Positions 16,433 through 25,279 of a stretch of 64,000 nucleotides of DNA are shown here, piece after piece (the first letter of the stretch is position 1; the number at the start of each line of letters is the position of its first letter). A program made the translations under genes and the position numbers. This stretch comes from Flavobacterium gelatinilyticum. GTDB taxonomy: Bacteria > Bacteroidota > Bacteroidia > Flavobacteriales > Flavobacteriaceae. The notes below the pieces were generated by a model. That model was not told the origin of the DNA. It saw nothing but the letters and a program-made list of their open reading frames with translations, and ran no database searches. Location: the NCBI RefSeq assembly GCF_027111295.1, contig NZ_CP114287.1, positions 5,518,001 to 5,582,000 of the forward strand, in the 5' to 3' direction.

Positions 16433-17726
16433 TTAAATTTTTCACCTTATGTCCGTATAAACCAAACGATAAGACAATCACAAAACAGGCAAGCGGAATA
16501 ATATATCCGGCCTGAATATCATCGTGTTTCATATCAATTAAAGTTCCCATAGCGTAAGGAAGAATGGCACCTCCCACAATTGACATAACCAGCCAGGAAG
16601 AGCCCGTTTCAGTATTCGATTTTAAACCTACAATACCTAAAGAGAAGATAGTTGGGAACATAATTGACATAAAGAAACCAATTCCTCCTAAAGCATAAAT
16701 AATATAGATTCCGGTTCCATAAATTGCAACCAAACAAAGAAAAATACTAATTATGCAATAGATAGAAAGTAAAATATAATCTTTAACGAATTTTAGAAGA
16801 AATGTTCCGCTAAAACGACCCATCATAAATAAGAAGCCATAAACACTAAGGTAATATGCTGCTGTTCTTTCATCCAATCCAGCTTCTTTTTGTGCTATTC
16901 GTACAAAAAAACTAGTTATACAGACTTGTGCTCCCACATAAAAGAATTGTGCTATAACTGCCCAGCTTAAGTGTGAAAATTTTAAAACAGAAAAAAATCC
17001 AGGTTTAATTTCGGTTTCTGTTGAGTGAGATTTCATAGATGGCAAGTGCATAAAATAAAACACAACAGCTAAAAGAACCAATACACATCCCAGAATTATA
17101 TATGGAAGTTTTACAGCTGATGCTTCCTCTAATAAGTAAGCAGCTTTTACTGTATCAGACATTGCGTTCATTTGTTCAGGAGTATGGTTAACTCCCGATA
17201 GTATAAAAAGTCCACCCAATAATGGAGCTAAAGTTACCGCTAAGCCATTAAAAGAAGCTGCAAGATTCAATCTGGTAGAAGAAGATTCCTGAGGACCAAG
17301 TATAGCGGCATAAGGATTGGCACTTGTTTCAAGAATTGTTAATCCGCAGCCAATAATAAATAAAGCAAGTAAAAAAAGTTCATAAGTTCGACTATTTGCT
17401 GCCGGAACGAATAAAAAAGCTCCTACAGCAAATACTAATAAGCCTGTAATAATGCTGTTTTTATATCCTATCTTTTTTATAATCATTCCTGCAGGAATTG
17501 CCATTATAAAATAAGCAAAAAAGATAGCAGTGTCGATTAACGTTGATTGTCTGTTGTTAAGCTGACACGCCTTTTTTAAATGAGGTATTAAAATACCGTC
17601 TAAACCATGCGCCATTCCCCAAAAGAAAAATAAGCTGGTAATTAAAATAAATGGAAGAAGGTAGTTGGTTTTTCCTCCTTCTGTTGGCACTTCGTGCTGA
17701 TCGCCGGTTTGGTTTGTTACTTGCAT
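16428..17726 (-). CDS. FucP-family sugar:H+ symporter (MFS)
   Basis: This 432-residue, 12-helix major-facilitator protein has the FucP/GluP signature: SLFFFWGMAHGLDGILIPHL in helix 1, GCGLTILETSANPYAAILGP in helix 4 and RLNLAASFNGLAVTLAPLLGG in helix 5. FucP proteins bring L-fucose (or glucose, galactose or related sugars) across the inner membrane with protons. It is the last gene of the minus-strand sugar locus, 150 bases after the MaoC gene with repeat D2 between them. With an L-fucose/L-rhamnose-type oxidative pathway on the opposite arm, a 6-deoxyhexose is the best substrate guess. Confidence 0.9.
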   Translation of the reverse strand: MQVTNQTGDQHEVPTEGGKTNYLLPFILITSLFFFWGMAHGLDGILIPHLKKACQLNNRQSTLIDTAIFFAYFIMAIPAGMIIKKIGYKNSIITGLLVFAVGAFLFVPAANSRTYELFLLALFIIGCGLTILETSANPYAAILGPQESSSTRLNLAASFNGLAVTLAPLLGGLFILSGVNHTPEQMNAMSDTVKAAYLLEEASAVKLPYIILGCVLVLLAVVFYFMHLPSMKSHSTETEIKPGFFSVLKFSHLSWAVIAQFFYVGAQVCITSFFVRIAQKEAGLDERTAAYYLSVYGFLFMMGRFSGTFLLKFVKDYILLSIYCIISIFLCLVAIYGTGIYIIYALGGIGFFMSIMFPTIFSLGIVGLKSNTETGSSWLVMSIVGGAILPYAMGTLIDMKHDDIQAGYIIPLACFVIVLSFGLYGHKVKNLK

Positions 17727-17747
17727 TCGTTAGATAGTTTTTTATTA

Positions 17748-17866
17748 GGTTCAAAGATTCAGAGTTACAAAGGTTCAGAGGTATTGTAGAGGGCGCACCG
17801 AAGTGCGTCTTTCTTGGTTTAGAAGAAAAACCTCTGAACCTTTGCCCCTTTGAACCTTTGTCACTC
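17748..17866. repeat. Repeat family D, copy 2 (inverted repeat)
   Basis: The left arm GGTTCAAAGATTCAGAG...AAAGGTTCAGAGG is mirrored by CCTCTGAACCTTTGCCCC and TTTGAACCTTTGTCAC on the right. A small inner hairpin GCGCACCGAAGTGCGTC sits in the loop. It is related in layout to 25280-25431. Confidence 0.65.
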
Positions 17867-17876
17867 AAAAAAAGAA

Positions 17877-18317
17877 TTATTTCTTTTTGACCAGAAGAAG
17901 ATGATCACATACCAAAACCACTTCACCTCTTTGGTTAATGATTTCTACATGTTCTGTTACGGTTCCCATTTCCGGATTTTTTGCTTCACCTTTTTCAGAA
18001 ATTGTGATTTCAGAATGAATGGTATCGCCAATATGAACCGGTTTTACAAATCGCATTTTGTCGTATCCTCTTGAAAAAGCTTCCGGATTGATTTCAGATG
18101 CTGTTAAGCCGATTCCGATGGCAAAAACCATAGTTCCGTGCGCAATACGTTGTCCAAATGGCTGTGTTTTACACCATTCTTCGTCCATATGATGCGGGAA
18201 AAAATCTCCCGTATGTCCGGCATGAACTACAAAATCCGTTTCGGTTATAGTTCTGCCTAAGGTAACTCTTTTATCATCAAGCTGATAATCTTCAAAAAAG
18301 GTTGATTTAAAATACAT
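17877..18317 (-). CDS. MaoC-like hot-dog hydratase/dehydratase
   Basis: This 146-residue single hot-dog domain protein carries the hydratase-2-type site: Asp38 and His43 in [16 protein letters not shown], and a second conserved patch [16 protein letters not shown]. MaoC/R-hydratase proteins add or remove water on enoyl-CoA-type thioesters. It lies in one transcription unit direction with two CoA-transferases, so its substrate is likely an acyl-CoA made by them. There is no signal peptide. The reaction and substrate are unknown; the fold and active-site assignment are good. Confidence 0.85.
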   Translation of the reverse strand: MYFKSTFFEDYQLDDKRVTLGRTITETDFVVHAGHTGDFFPHHMDEEWCKTQPFGQRIAHGTMVFAIGIGLTASEINPEAFSRGYDKMRFVKPVHIGDTIHSEITISEKGEAKNPEMGTVTEHVEIINQRGEVVLVCDHLLLVKKK

Positions 18318-18339
18318 AATGTTTTGATGTTATGGTTTA

Positions 18340-18425
18340 TGTGAGATGTAAAATGTAAAAGATTTGATGTTGAATAAGAGTGCTTAAAAACTTTCTTATT
18401 TCACTTTTTACATTTCACATCTCGC
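18340..18425. repeat. Repeat family I, inverted-repeat copy
   Basis: TGTGAGATGTAAAATGTAAAAG on the left is the inverse of CTTTTTACATTTCACATCTCG on the right. It separates the Gfo/Idh/MocA gene from the MaoC gene and could form a long hairpin in the operon message. Confidence 0.65.
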
Positions 18426-18434
18426 AATAAAAAA

Positions 18435-19502
18435 TTATAATTTTTCCAGTGATATTCCGCCGCCGTTACTGCTGATGTAGCAGGCTTCAACTACTTTCAT
18501 GGTGTCTAAAACGTCCTGAACACTTGCTAATAATTTAGAATCAGAACCTTCTTTAAAGCGCATTAAATTTGACATTGTTCCAATGAAAGCTTCCGGGAAC
18601 CAGGAACCTTCTAACTGAACTTTTTTCCATTCGTATTGTCCGGCTTCGTTTTCTACGGCATATTCAAAAATGTCAGGCAGACCGTCAGGATAATTCATTA
18701 ACAATCCCATTTTAGCTTTTATGGCACCTTTTGTTCCTTCCCATTTAATGTAACTTTCTTCGTGGTTCGGACCAAAGTGGTGATCGTGATTGGTGTTGAT
18801 TACAACATGTTTGTCTTCACCATAATCCAAGATGATTGTAGATCGGCTTGATGATAATTTTTTAAGCGGATGTTTAGCCGTTTTTGCCATTACCCCTTTT
18901 GGATTTCCTAAAAACGATCTGATGCAATCGATATAGTGAACACTATGAAAAAGAATTTCCAATCTTGGATGTTCCTTAATCAACGGGAACAATTCCCAAG
19001 GCGTATTTACAGTTACTTTAAATTCTAAATCGTATAAATCGCCAATTAAACCCTCATTGATAAGATATCGCGCTGCGCTTACAAATGGTGAAAAACGAAG
19101 CTGAAAATTGATTGCCGCTACGAGATTTTTCCTTTCACATACCGCCACAATTTCTTTCGCCTGTGCCAGATCATTTCCCATTGGTTTCTGAATCAGAACG
19201 GCAGCGCCATCAGGAAGCTGTTCTAAAATCTCGATATATTGATCAGGAAGAACCGTAATATCATAAACAGTATTTGACGGTGCGTTTTTAACAGCTTCGG
19301 CAACATTTTCAAAAACATGTTTAATGTCAAATTCTTTGGCTAAATCATGTGCTTTTGAAATCGTTCTGTTGGTAATGCCAAAAACCGTAAATCCAGCCAT
19401 TTTATAAGCCGGAAGATGTGCATCTTTTACAATACCGCTGGCGCCGATAATCACAATCGGCTGATCTGTTTGAGGTAGTAAAGGTTTATATGGAATATTC
19501 AT
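18435..19502 (-). CDS. Gfo/Idh/MocA-family NAD(P)-dependent oxidoreductase
   Basis: This 355-residue protein has an N-terminal Rossmann fold (IVIIGASGIVKDAHLPAYK, about 17-35), the lysine of the EKP-type motif in AVLIQKPMGNDLAQA, and a C-terminal alpha/beta domain with a HSVHYIDCIRSFLG segment. The family oxidises or reduces sugars, sugar acids and inositols. There is no signal peptide. It starts 2 bases after the stop of a solute-binding-like gene, so the two are tightly co-transcribed and probably share a sugar-type ligand. The exact substrate is unknown. Confidence 0.87.
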   Translation of the reverse strand: MNIPYKPLLPQTDQPIVIIGASGIVKDAHLPAYKMAGFTVFGITNRTISKAHDLAKEFDIKHVFENVAEAVKNAPSNTVYDITVLPDQYIEILEQLPDGAAVLIQKPMGNDLAQAKEIVAVCERKNLVAAINFQLRFSPFVSAARYLINEGLIGDLYDLEFKVTVNTPWELFPLIKEHPRLEILFHSVHYIDCIRSFLGNPKGVMAKTAKHPLKKLSSSRSTIILDYGEDKHVVINTNHDHHFGPNHEESYIKWEGTKGAIKAKMGLLMNYPDGLPDIFEYAVENEAGQYEWKKVQLEGSWFPEAFIGTMSNLMRFKEGSDSKLLASVQDVLDTMKVVEACYISSNGGGISLEKL

Positions 19503-19504
19503 AT

Positions 19505-20728
19505 CTAAATAATTTTTTGAATAGCATTTTGTGTTTCTTCTAAAAGCGTTTTCGACGGAATATCCGTTTCAATAGCTTTTAAAACCATCTGATCGATAAG
19601 TTCTGTAACTTTTGGCCAGATTGGGGTTTGCGGTAATGTCAGCGCATTTTCGTGCAGCATTTCCAGTTTATGATAATATGGAATCACAGCGTTGATTTCA
19701 GCATCTTTCCAGGTTGATTTTCGGCACCCAATGCCGCCCTCTGTTGTCAATAATTTATCGCTTTCGGCGGTTGTCGCAAATCGAAGGAAATCGTAGGCTA
19801 ACTGCTGATTTTTACTTCCAGTCCCGATGGTGTAAAGCCAGTACACATTCAACGAAGCCGTTTTATGGTCAGGATCGTGAGGAAGTTCTGTAATATCTAC
19901 TTTTCCTTTCACTTTCGATTCGTCGATTACCTCACACATCGAAGCAAATCCAAACCAGTTAATTGCCATTGCAGCCTGTCCTTCGGCGAAAGCCATACCA
20001 GCCTCTACAGAACCAAAATTCTTACAACCCGGATGAACCGCAATTGCAGTGTTTACAATCGTTCGGTAATAATCTAAAGCTTTTTCAGCAGCTGTATGAT
20101 TGATATTAATTTGATTTTGAGAATCTAAAAGCGACCCGCCCCGTGTCCATAACTGCAGGCAGAAATCAAAAACCATATTATGTCCGTCAGGATAATTGGC
20201 AAAAACACATCCGTATAAGTTATTGGCCGGACGGTTAAAATATGTCGCAATTTGGGTGAATTGCTCCCAGTTTTTTGGAGGGAACAATTCGTAACCAAAT
20301 TGTTTCCTGAAATTTTCTTTTTCGGTCTGATTTTCAAATAAATCTTTTCTGTAAATCAGACATTCCGGTCCGTCGTGAAAAGGAAGTCCGTACGTACCGC
20401 CGTTAATCTGCTGTAAATGCAGTAATGACTTATGCCAGCCCTGAGGATAATCCTGAGGTGTATTTTGATTGATAAATGAGGTTAAATCCAAAACCGCTTT
20501 TTCATTTGCAGCATCAAAAATCCAGTCGGTATTAAGATGCGCAATGTCCCAGTTTCCGTTTTTTAAACCTTCTTTCGAAATGGTTTCTTCATAAAGATCG
20601 TGCAGTTCTAATGGAATCATTTCGACTTTGATCTGAATATTGTTTTTCAGACAAAATGCATCCCACAGCTTTTGCAGCGTGCTTTCGAAAGGAGAAAATT
20701 TTCTAACGGCGATTCTGAATTTTTCCAT
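19505..20728 (-). CDS. Solute-binding-protein-like protein without signal peptide (SBP-1)
   Basis: This 407-residue protein has the fold pattern of family 1 ABC sugar-binding proteins: IQIKVEMIPLELHDLYEE, WDIAHLNTDWIFDAANEKAVLDL, GGTYGLPFHDGPECLIYRKDL, and the C-terminal AYDFLRFATTAESDKLL. It starts MEKFRIAVRKFSPF with no signal peptide or lipobox, so as written it stays in the cytoplasm. No ABC permease or ATPase gene is in the window. It lies 3 bases after a CaiB-type CoA-transferase gene and 2 bases before a Gfo/Idh/MocA gene. I infer a cytoplasmic ligand-binding role with these enzymes; this is untested. Confidence 0.8.
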   Translation of the reverse strand: MEKFRIAVRKFSPFESTLQKLWDAFCLKNNIQIKVEMIPLELHDLYEETISKEGLKNGNWDIAHLNTDWIFDAANEKAVLDLTSFINQNTPQDYPQGWHKSLLHLQQINGGTYGLPFHDGPECLIYRKDLFENQTEKENFRKQFGYELFPPKNWEQFTQIATYFNRPANNLYGCVFANYPDGHNMVFDFCLQLWTRGGSLLDSQNQININHTAAEKALDYYRTIVNTAIAVHPGCKNFGSVEAGMAFAEGQAAMAINWFGFASMCEVIDESKVKGKVDITELPHDPDHKTASLNVYWLYTIGTGSKNQQLAYDFLRFATTAESDKLLTTEGGIGCRKSTWKDAEINAVIPYYHKLEMLHENALTLPQTPIWPKVTELIDQMVLKAIETDIPSKTLLEETQNAIQKII

Positions 20729-20731
20729 GAT

Positions 20732-21868
20732 TTACGCTATAAATTCTTTTATAATTCGTTCGTTATCCTGTCCTAATTTAGGAGAACCTTTGCCGGATGT
20801 AAAGTATTCGCCGTCAATTTTTATAGGGCATCTTGTAGTTTTATAAGAGTATCCGTCCAGCATTTCAACCTGCTGAGTAAATTCTAAAACCTTGAAACCA
20901 TCTTCCTTAAAAAGCTGTTCGTAGTTTAAAACTCCGGCACACCAAATATCTGCGGGTTCTAAAATATCCAGCCAAAACTGCGTTTCCTGAGTCAGCAGGT
21001 GAGAAGCCAGAATATTTTTGATCTCATCTCTAAGCGTGAATTTATTTTCAGGAAACTGTAATAATTCATCGCATTTCAGGAGTGAAGCCAAAACCGGAAT
21101 AGAACCCATTGCCAAAGCTAAATAGCCGTTTTGAGTTTGGTAAATTCCGTATGGCGCGCCTAAATATGCGTGTGCATTGTTGGTTTTGGTTCGAACAGGC
21201 AATTGACCTCCGTCATTAAAAAACGTGGTAATGGTTTCGAACTGAAAGTCAAACGCCGACTCAAGCATGCTTACCTGAACCAAAGCTCCAATATTATGAG
21301 TTGCTTTACGATATAAAGCCGCTAAAATTCCTTGTGCTAAATGCGCTCCGGCAAGCATATCAACAATCGATAAACCCATTGGCACCGGACCATCTTCCTG
21401 ATTTCCGCTCAGCCAGGTTAAAGCTGTAAGGGACTGTAACAATAAATCCTGTCCCGGCAGATCTTTAAGTTCCGGATGATTTCCAAATCCAGAAATAGAA
21501 GCATAAACCACATTGGGATTTATAGTTTTTACATTCTCATAACTTAAACCAATTCGTTCCATAACTCCGGGTCTGAAATTATGCATTACGACATCGGCTT
21601 TGGCCAGTAATTTTTTTAATTTTTGAAGCTCCTCCGGCTGTTTAAAATCAATGGCAAATGATTCTTTATTTCTGTTGATGGTATGAAAAACAGATGATTC
21701 GCCATTCATAATCAAATCCGAAGTATATAAAGTACGGCAGATATCTCCTGTTCCCGGTTTTTCAATTTTTATAACGCGCGCGCCCAGATCAGCTAATCTA
21801 AGGCTGGCTGAAGGACCCGAAAGAAACTGGCTGAAATCTACTATCAAATAATCTTCTAATGGTTTCAT
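20732..21868 (-). CDS. CaiB/BaiF family III CoA-transferase (copy 1)
   Basis: This 378-residue family III CoA-transferase begins MKPLEDYLIVDFSQFLSGPSA. It carries LADLGARVIKIEKP (about 25-38), the NRNKESFAIDF segment, VVMHNFRPGVMERIGL and PGQDLLLQSL, whose Asp141 is at the position of the family's catalytic aspartate. Such enzymes move CoA between carboxylic acids. The frame extends to a TTG at 21895, but the ATG at 21868 aligns with the start of copy 2 (MKPLEG). The two copies are clear paralogues and may form a heterodimer. The acid substrate is unknown. Confidence 0.88.
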   Translation of the reverse strand: MKPLEDYLIVDFSQFLSGPSASLRLADLGARVIKIEKPGTGDICRTLYTSDLIMNGESSVFHTINRNKESFAIDFKQPEELQKLKKLLAKADVVMHNFRPGVMERIGLSYENVKTINPNVVYASISGFGNHPELKDLPGQDLLLQSLTALTWLSGNQEDGPVPMGLSIVDMLAGAHLAQGILAALYRKATHNIGALVQVSMLESAFDFQFETITTFFNDGGQLPVRTKTNNAHAYLGAPYGIYQTQNGYLALAMGSIPVLASLLKCDELLQFPENKFTLRDEIKNILASHLLTQETQFWLDILEPADIWCAGVLNYEQLFKEDGFKVLEFTQQVEMLDGYSYKTTRCPIKIDGEYFTSGKGSPKLGQDNERIIKEFIA

Positions 21869-21887
21869 TTTTTGTTTGTTTAACCGA

Positions 21888-23030
21888 TTAACCAATTAAC
21901 CCCTTATGTATTGCTGCATTATTCTGACCTACTTTTGGTGCCGCTTTTTCGCTTAGCAAAATTTTACCATCCAATTGAATAGGGCTTCTGGTTGTAACCA
22001 AAGTTTCGCCTTCTTCATTTTTTACAGTTTGTTTGAGCTGTAAATCGTTTACAAAAGCCTGTTGGTCTAAAGTTTCGTAATCAAAAACTTTACCGCACCA
22101 AATACCTTGTTTTTGTAATAATTCAAGCCAGTAATCTGCTTTTTGTGTCAATAATTTTTCTGCTAAAATTTCTCTGATTTCATCTCTTTTTTCAAACCAA
22201 AGATGTTTATCAGCATATTGAGAAAGATCGACGCCAAGTGTATTTCCTATAAAAAGCAAATCACCCATGGCAAGCGAAATATAATCGTCTTGTGTTTTGT
22301 AAACACCGTACGGAGCGCTTAGAAAAGCATGTGCACTTCCTTTTACGTCACCGCGTTCAGGCTGTTGTCCGCCATCGTTTAAAAATGAAGTAAGGGCTTC
22401 AAACTGAACATCTAAAATAGATTCCAGCAGACTTACTTCGACCAAAACACCTTTTCCGGTTTTGGCTCTTTTAAGCAGTGCCGCTAAAATTCCCTGAACA
22501 AAATGATTGCCGCACATTAAATCGGCAACCGCGAGACCAAACGGAACTGGTCCCTGACTTTTGCGTCCGCTTAACCAGCTTAAACCCGAAAGTGATTGTA
22601 ATAATAAATCCTGTCCCGGTTTTTTGGCCCACGGACCTTTATCACCGTAGCCTGTTATGGTTCCGTATATTATTTTAGGATTAATTGTCAGCGTGGTTTC
22701 AAAATCCAATCCGATTTTTTCCATCACCCCAGGTCTGAAATTATGGGTCATAATATCGGCCTTTTCGATCAGTTTTTTGATTAAAACCAGATCGTCGGGA
22801 TTTTTTAAATCGGCCGCAAAAGATTCTTTATTTCTGTTGATGGTATGAAACAAAAGACTGCTGTCGTCTACAAAAAGATCTTTAATGCTTAACTGACGGC
22901 AGGCTTCGCCTTTTACCGGACGCTCGATTTTAATAACGCGTGCGCCCAAATCAGCCAGTTTTAAACCCGCAGACGGACCCGCCAGAAACTGGCAGAATTC
23001 TAATACAATTAATCCTTCTAATGGTTTCAT
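21888..23030 (-). CDS. CaiB/BaiF family III CoA-transferase (copy 2)
   Basis: This 380-residue paralogue of the neighbouring CoA-transferase shares LADLGARVIKIERP, HTINRNKESFAADL, HNFRPGVMEKIGL and PGQDLLLQSLSGLSWLSG, with Asp141 at the catalytic position. The start codon overlaps the stop of the upstream solute-binding-like gene by 4 bases (ATGA), so translation is coupled. The pairing solute-binding protein / CoA-transferase occurs twice in mirrored order (SBP-CaiB-CaiB-SBP). The protein is cytoplasmic with no signal peptide. Substrate acids are unknown; sugar-derived acids are an inference from context. Confidence 0.88.
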   Translation of the reverse strand: MKPLEGLIVLEFCQFLAGPSAGLKLADLGARVIKIERPVKGEACRQLSIKDLFVDDSSLLFHTINRNKESFAADLKNPDDLVLIKKLIEKADIMTHNFRPGVMEKIGLDFETTLTINPKIIYGTITGYGDKGPWAKKPGQDLLLQSLSGLSWLSGRKSQGPVPFGLAVADLMCGNHFVQGILAALLKRAKTGKGVLVEVSLLESILDVQFEALTSFLNDGGQQPERGDVKGSAHAFLSAPYGVYKTQDDYISLAMGDLLFIGNTLGVDLSQYADKHLWFEKRDEIREILAEKLLTQKADYWLELLQKQGIWCGKVFDYETLDQQAFVNDLQLKQTVKNEEGETLVTTRSPIQLDGKILLSEKAAPKVGQNNAAIHKGLIG

Positions 23031-24175
23031 GAATGCTGTAATTTTAAAGATTCGGCATAAAGCGCGTTCATTTCTTCTAAAACCTGTTCTTCATTGCCGC
23101 CGTTCATCAGATAATTACGAACAACATCGCCCGCATGATCCTGAAAATGCATATGTCCTGAATATCTTGGTCTTAAAAAAGCTCTTTCTAAAGCCGGAAG
23201 TGTATTTTTGAAATAATTATTTGTAATAGAATTGATTCTGTCGTTTTTCCATGCCTGTAAATGTCCCGGCTGGCCTCCGTTATCAGCAAAAATATTCTGC
23301 TGCGTATGTGACGAACCTGTAAATTCAGCATAACGAATTGCTTCCGGAATGTGCTGGCTGAAAGATGAGACAGCTAAACCGGTTCCTCCAAGAGAAGAAA
23401 TCATTGACGCATTATTTAATTTTACCAAGTCATAAAAATGAAGAAGGTTTTTGCTGTAACCTGCTCTTGAATAATTAGAATATCCGTAAGCAAAAGGGCA
23501 GTAGGCAATTTCATCAGAATTTACCATTGCCTCATAAACCTGAATTGGATTTCGGTTAAAGTTCGCCGGATCAATTAATTGTGCCAGTTCACGGAACATT
23601 TGTAACGCTTTTTTTCCGGTTTCCGGAGAAATTACTCTTTCTTCATTTTGAAAAGGGGCTTCGCTTAAACTGCAGCAAAACATATAAAAGCTCATTAAAA
23701 CATCTACCGGAATTCCGGCAAAAGCAACTAATCCTTTTTTGGCTAAAGCCAATAAATCATCATATGTCTGAGGAACTTCCAGCCCTTTTTTCTCTAAAAT
23801 ATCCAAACGTGCCGCTGCAATGGGTGTCGCGGCATCAATTGGCAGCGCCCATAATTTATTGCTGAAGACATAACTTCCGTATGATTTTCCAACGGTATTA
23901 ATTTCCTGATCTTTAATATAAGCAGCAGGAAGATAATCAGATAAAGGAAGAATCGCTTTTGTATGCGCTCCAAAGCCCGTCCATGGATGATCGATTACCA
24001 ATAAATCGAATCTTTTTGCCAGGTCTTCGATTGAAGCATCGGCGAATTCTTGTAAACTTCTTTTTTCCCAGGTAATTTCAATTTCCGGATTCAATTCGGT
24101 AAAACGCTGTGAAGTGGCAACCATTGGGAGCAGCCCTCGCGTATGGTTCCAGGTTATGCCTTTTAATTTTATCAT
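23027..24175 (-). CDS. Solute-binding-protein-like protein without signal peptide (SBP-2)
   Basis: This 382-residue protein resembles the mature part of ABC sugar-binding proteins: it starts MIKLKGITWNHTRGLLPM and continues FTELNPEIEITWEKRSL, FDLLVIDHPWTGFG, KLWALPIDAATPIAAARLD and GGTGLAVSSF. The ATG at 24175 is preferred. A TTG further upstream (24232) would add a cysteine-containing leader that is not a good signal peptide and lies at or before the predicted transcription start. It is the first gene of the minus-strand operon and overlaps the next CoA-transferase gene by 4 bases. Cytoplasmic location and lack of ABC partners make its role unclear. Confidence 0.8.
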   Translation of the reverse strand: MIKLKGITWNHTRGLLPMVATSQRFTELNPEIEITWEKRSLQEFADASIEDLAKRFDLLVIDHPWTGFGAHTKAILPLSDYLPAAYIKDQEINTVGKSYGSYVFSNKLWALPIDAATPIAAARLDILEKKGLEVPQTYDDLLALAKKGLVAFAGIPVDVLMSFYMFCCSLSEAPFQNEERVISPETGKKALQMFRELAQLIDPANFNRNPIQVYEAMVNSDEIAYCPFAYGYSNYSRAGYSKNLLHFYDLVKLNNASMISSLGGTGLAVSSFSQHIPEAIRYAEFTGSSHTQQNIFADNGGQPGHLQAWKNDRINSITNNYFKNTLPALERAFLRPRYSGHMHFQDHAGDVVRNYLMNGGNEEQVLEEMNALYAESLKLQHS

Positions 24176-24204
24176 TTTGCAGGAATATTTAGTCGTAAAA
24201 TTTG

Positions 24205-24243
24205 TTCGCAGTAATAAATGTAAAAAATACAATTACAAAATTA
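24205..24243 (-). promoter_or_regulatory. Promoter of the minus-strand SBP/CoA-transferase operon
   Basis: On the minus strand TAATTTTG (24243-24236) fits the -7 consensus. It is followed by GTAATTGTATTTTTTACAT, nearly identical to the sequence after the -7 element of the opposite promoter at 24419. This twin element is a candidate operator in the initially transcribed region. Confidence 0.55.
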
Positions 24244-24409
24244 GAAATAAGATTGAAATGACCAAGAAAATGTAACTTTTTACATTGATTTTTTTGAAAA
24301 ATGTAATGTTTGGCGGTAATTTTTTTACAAAGCGTGTAAAAAATGTTATAATTTATTAAAGAATGATCATTTTGCTATATAAATAATAAATAAAAATGCT
24401 ATTTTAGAT
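24244..24409. other. Core of the 337-bp divergent intergenic region
   Basis: This stretch is very AT-rich and contains a third TTTTTACATT motif (about 24277-24286) and an imperfect GTAATG/ACATT palindromic set around 24281-24310. No gene was seen. It separates the divergent promoters of the two catabolic arms. Confidence 0.4.
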
Positions 24410-24450
24410 TTAATCGATTACATTTGTAATTGTAGTTTTTACATTTATGA
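24410..24450 (+). promoter_or_regulatory. Promoter and operator of the plus-strand catabolic operon
   Basis: TAATCGATTA (24411-24420) is a palindrome with a central CG as in LacI/GalR sites. TACATTTG (24419-24426) fits the -7 consensus and overlaps it. GTAATTGTAGTTTTTACAT then follows and mirrors the minus-strand promoter. The first gene starts at 24513, leaving a leader of about 80 bases. Confidence 0.55.
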
Positions 24451-24512
24451 TTTTCGGAAAAAATGTTTAACTTACGCAAATACCAAATTTTAAAATTTAA
24501 TACCTAATTAAG

Positions 24513-25277
24513 ATGTTTTCATTACAGAATAAAAAAGCGGTCATCACCGGAGGCGGAAGCGGGATTGGACGTGCAATCGCAGCCTTGTTTGCTAAACAGG
24601 GAGCAGAAGTTCACATTATTGATTTAACTATAGAAAGTGCTCAGGATGCAGTCGATGAGATAAAACAAGCAGGAGGAAAAGTTTTCTCTTATGCGTGCAA
24701 TGTGGCTAAACAATCGGAAGTACAAGCCGCTTTTGAAAAAATTGGAAACATTAATATTCTTGTTAATAATGCCGGAATCGCTAATGTTGGTAAAGTTGAT
24801 ACAACTTCAGAAGCTGATTTTGACCGTGTAATGGAGGTAAATGTGAAAGGAGTTTACAACTGTTTGTACGCTGCTATTCCACAATTCAGACTTTCAAACG
24901 GAGGTGTTATCTTAAATATGGCTTCGATCGCAGCATGGGTTGGAATCTCTGATCGTTTTGCCTATTCAACAGCTAAAGGAGCCGTAATGGCAATGACTTT
25001 ATCTGTAGCGAGGGATTATTTAAGCGAAAACATCAGATGTAATTCTATTTCGCCTGCAAGGGTTCATACGCCTTTTGTAGATGGTTTTATTTCTAAAAAC
25101 TACGCAGGAAAAGAAGAAGAAATATTCGATAAACTTTCTAAATCACAGCCAATAGGCCGTATGGGAAAACCAGATGAAGTTGCCGCTCTTGCTTTGTACT
25201 TATGCAGCGAAGAAGCTGGTTTCATTACCGGATGCGATTACCCAATCGACGGAGGGTTTATCAAGTTGAATAACTAG
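24513..25277 (+). CDS. SDR oxidoreductase, probable 2-keto-3-deoxy-L-fuconate/L-rhamnonate dehydrogenase
   Basis: This 254-residue classical short-chain dehydrogenase has the cofactor motif GGGSGIG (13-19), NNAG (about 85-88), Ser138, and the catalytic YxxxK (Tyr151, Lys155 in FAYSTAKGA). It resembles the SDRs that oxidise 2-keto-3-deoxy-L-fuconate or L-rhamnonate at C4 to the 2,4-diketo acid with NAD. The very next gene encodes an FAH-family hydrolase of the type that splits that product, which supports the assignment. It is the first gene of the plus arm. SDR substrates are hard to call from sequence alone, so the reaction is inferred. Confidence 0.8.
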   Translation: MFSLQNKKAVITGGGSGIGRAIAALFAKQGAEVHIIDLTIESAQDAVDEIKQAGGKVFSYACNVAKQSEVQAAFEKIGNINILVNNAGIANVGKVDTTSEADFDRVMEVNVKGVYNCLYAAIPQFRLSNGGVILNMASIAAWVGISDRFAYSTAKGAVMAMTLSVARDYLSENIRCNSISPARVHTPFVDGFISKNYAGKEEEIFDKLSKSQPIGRMGKPDEVAALALYLCSEEAGFITGCDYPIDGGFIKLNN

Positions 25278-25279
25278 AG

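Noticed and set aside
20732..23030. Recent tandem duplication or assembly artefact of the CoA-transferase gene
   Set aside because: The two genes are clearly diverged along their length while sharing family motifs, so they are old paralogues and not a duplicated assembly segment.
19505..24175. ABC sugar importer operon
   Set aside because: No permease, ATPase, signal peptide or lipobox is present; the binding-protein-like genes alternate with CoA-transferases, so a standard importer is not supported.
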